Source of the DNA: Kryptolebias marmoratus | Lineage: Eukaryota > Chordata > Actinopteri > Cyprinodontiformes > Rivulidae | Length of the DNA stretch: 64,000 bases | Direction: 5' to 3' | Assembly (NCBI RefSeq): GCF_001649575.2 | Contig: NC_051435.1 | Span: 5,987,373 to 6,051,372, forward strand | Shown: in pieces, positions 63,532 to 64,000 of the stretch | Numbering within the stretch: position 1 is the first letter of the stretch | How the letters are laid out: each line of letters begins with the position of its first letter | Position numbers and translations under genes: made by a program | Notes under the pieces: model-generated | Told to the model about the DNA's origin: nothing | Database searches by the model: none | Seen by the model: the letters and a program-made list of their open reading frames with translations, nothing else

Positions 63532-63687
63532 ACACAAAACATCCATCCATCCATCCATCCATCCATCCATCCATCCATCCATCCATCCATCCATCCATCC
63601 ATCCATTTTCTTTACCCGCTTCTCCATTCCGGGTTGCGGGGAGCTGGTGCCTATCCCCAGCAGTCACTGTGCGAGAACACAAAACAT
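63532..63687 (-). mobile_element. 5'-truncated family S insertion with perfect target-site duplication and long (CATC)n tail
   Basis: The insert spans about 63543-63676: (CATC)n to about 63604, then CATTTTCTTTACCCGCTTCTC, GGGTTGCGGGGAGCTGG and TGCCTATCCCCAGCAGTCAC. It is flanked by ACACAAAACAT at 63532-63542 and 63677-63687 (11 of 11). In element sense, the (GGAT)n tail is the 3' end and the 5' part is missing. Confidence 0.85.
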
Positions 63688-64000
63688 TGTAAATTTAAAT
63701 ATTCATGCTTTCTACAGTTATGTTTCTTCCTCCATATCAACTTAAGAAGACCTACATTTTTGTCAACAACACAGCAGGGTTTTTCACATTTTGACTATGA
63801 TTCTGTGAAAGTCAAAGTCTACATTTGAGACATTTTATTTTATTTTATATATTATTTTATTTTTCTGCCGATGTTCTGCTTAGACCTGCGAGTGTTTTCC
63901 AAAACAGTTCTATGTTTCTTATTAGAGGATGAGAATGACCAGTTCTTAAACACAGTTTAAAAAGCCAGTGGTCCAGCGTTTTGTGACCTTAATGCATGTC
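63688..64000. other. Intronic sequence, no gene seen
   Basis: AT-rich with a (TTTTA)n stretch at 63830-63860. Confidence 0.6.

Larger units (their letters stand above)
52192..64000 (+). other. lrp1b: Intron 2 of the probable lrp1b gene, 5' part
   Basis: After the donor there are 11.8 kb without another LDLa or EGF-type exon, so the next exon should be to the right. The stretch contains a Tc1-like relic, SINE-like fragments and several TA microsatellites. Confidence 0.7.

Noticed and set aside
63541..63606. CRISPR-like regular repetition
   Set aside because: It is a pure (CATC)n array without spacers, belonging to a retroposon tail in a vertebrate intron.

Overview
The window is vertebrate genomic DNA, most likely from a ray-finned (teleost) fish. 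It is AT-rich and gene-poor, full of microsatellites, and carries worn transposon relics of kinds common in teleost genomes. I found only one coding segment that I can defend. It is a 123-nt exon at 52069-52191 on the + strand, with strong splice sites and phase-1 introns on both sides, and it encodes one LDL-receptor class A (LDLa) module. The residues match my memory of the first ligand-binding repeat of LRP1B (exon 2) better than LRP1. The very long flanking introns also fit LRP1B, one of the largest vertebrate genes. On this reading, 1-52068 is the 3' part of intron 1 (at least 52 kb) and 52192-64000 is the 5' part of intron 2. The signal-peptide exon lies upstream of the window and the next LDLa exon downstream.

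Layout. 1-104 is a (TATC)n array cut by the window edge. 105-18.7 kb is mostly unique intron, with several dense, repeat-poor blocks (11.5, 12.1-12.75 and 16.4-16.9 kb) that could be conserved noncoding elements. 18.73-19.54 kb is a 5'-truncated, decayed LINE with recognisable reverse-transcriptase C-terminal sequence. 21-29 kb holds three copies of one dispersed repeat with a palindromic head, a tRNA-headed SINE-like copy, and a 171-bp inverted-repeat unit fused to TA arrays. 45-46 kb is a cluster of unclassified repeats. 48.6-48.9 kb is a DNA-transposon-like relic. A CpG cluster lies 0.7-0.9 kb upstream of the exon.

Intron 2 (52192-64000) contains a dead Tc1-like transposase fragment (about 53.0-53.24 kb, minus strand), further copies of the SINE-like family, and several long TA arrays. 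Two very short, 5'-truncated inserts (at 53.37 and 63.54 kb) keep target-site duplications. One TA array contains the only ambiguous base (62716).

No RNA gene, CRISPR array, operon or intact mobile element was found. The open reading frames other than the exon (the longest is 164 codons) resemble no family I know and look like chance. Assignments to named repeat families and to lrp1b rest on memory, not on a search.
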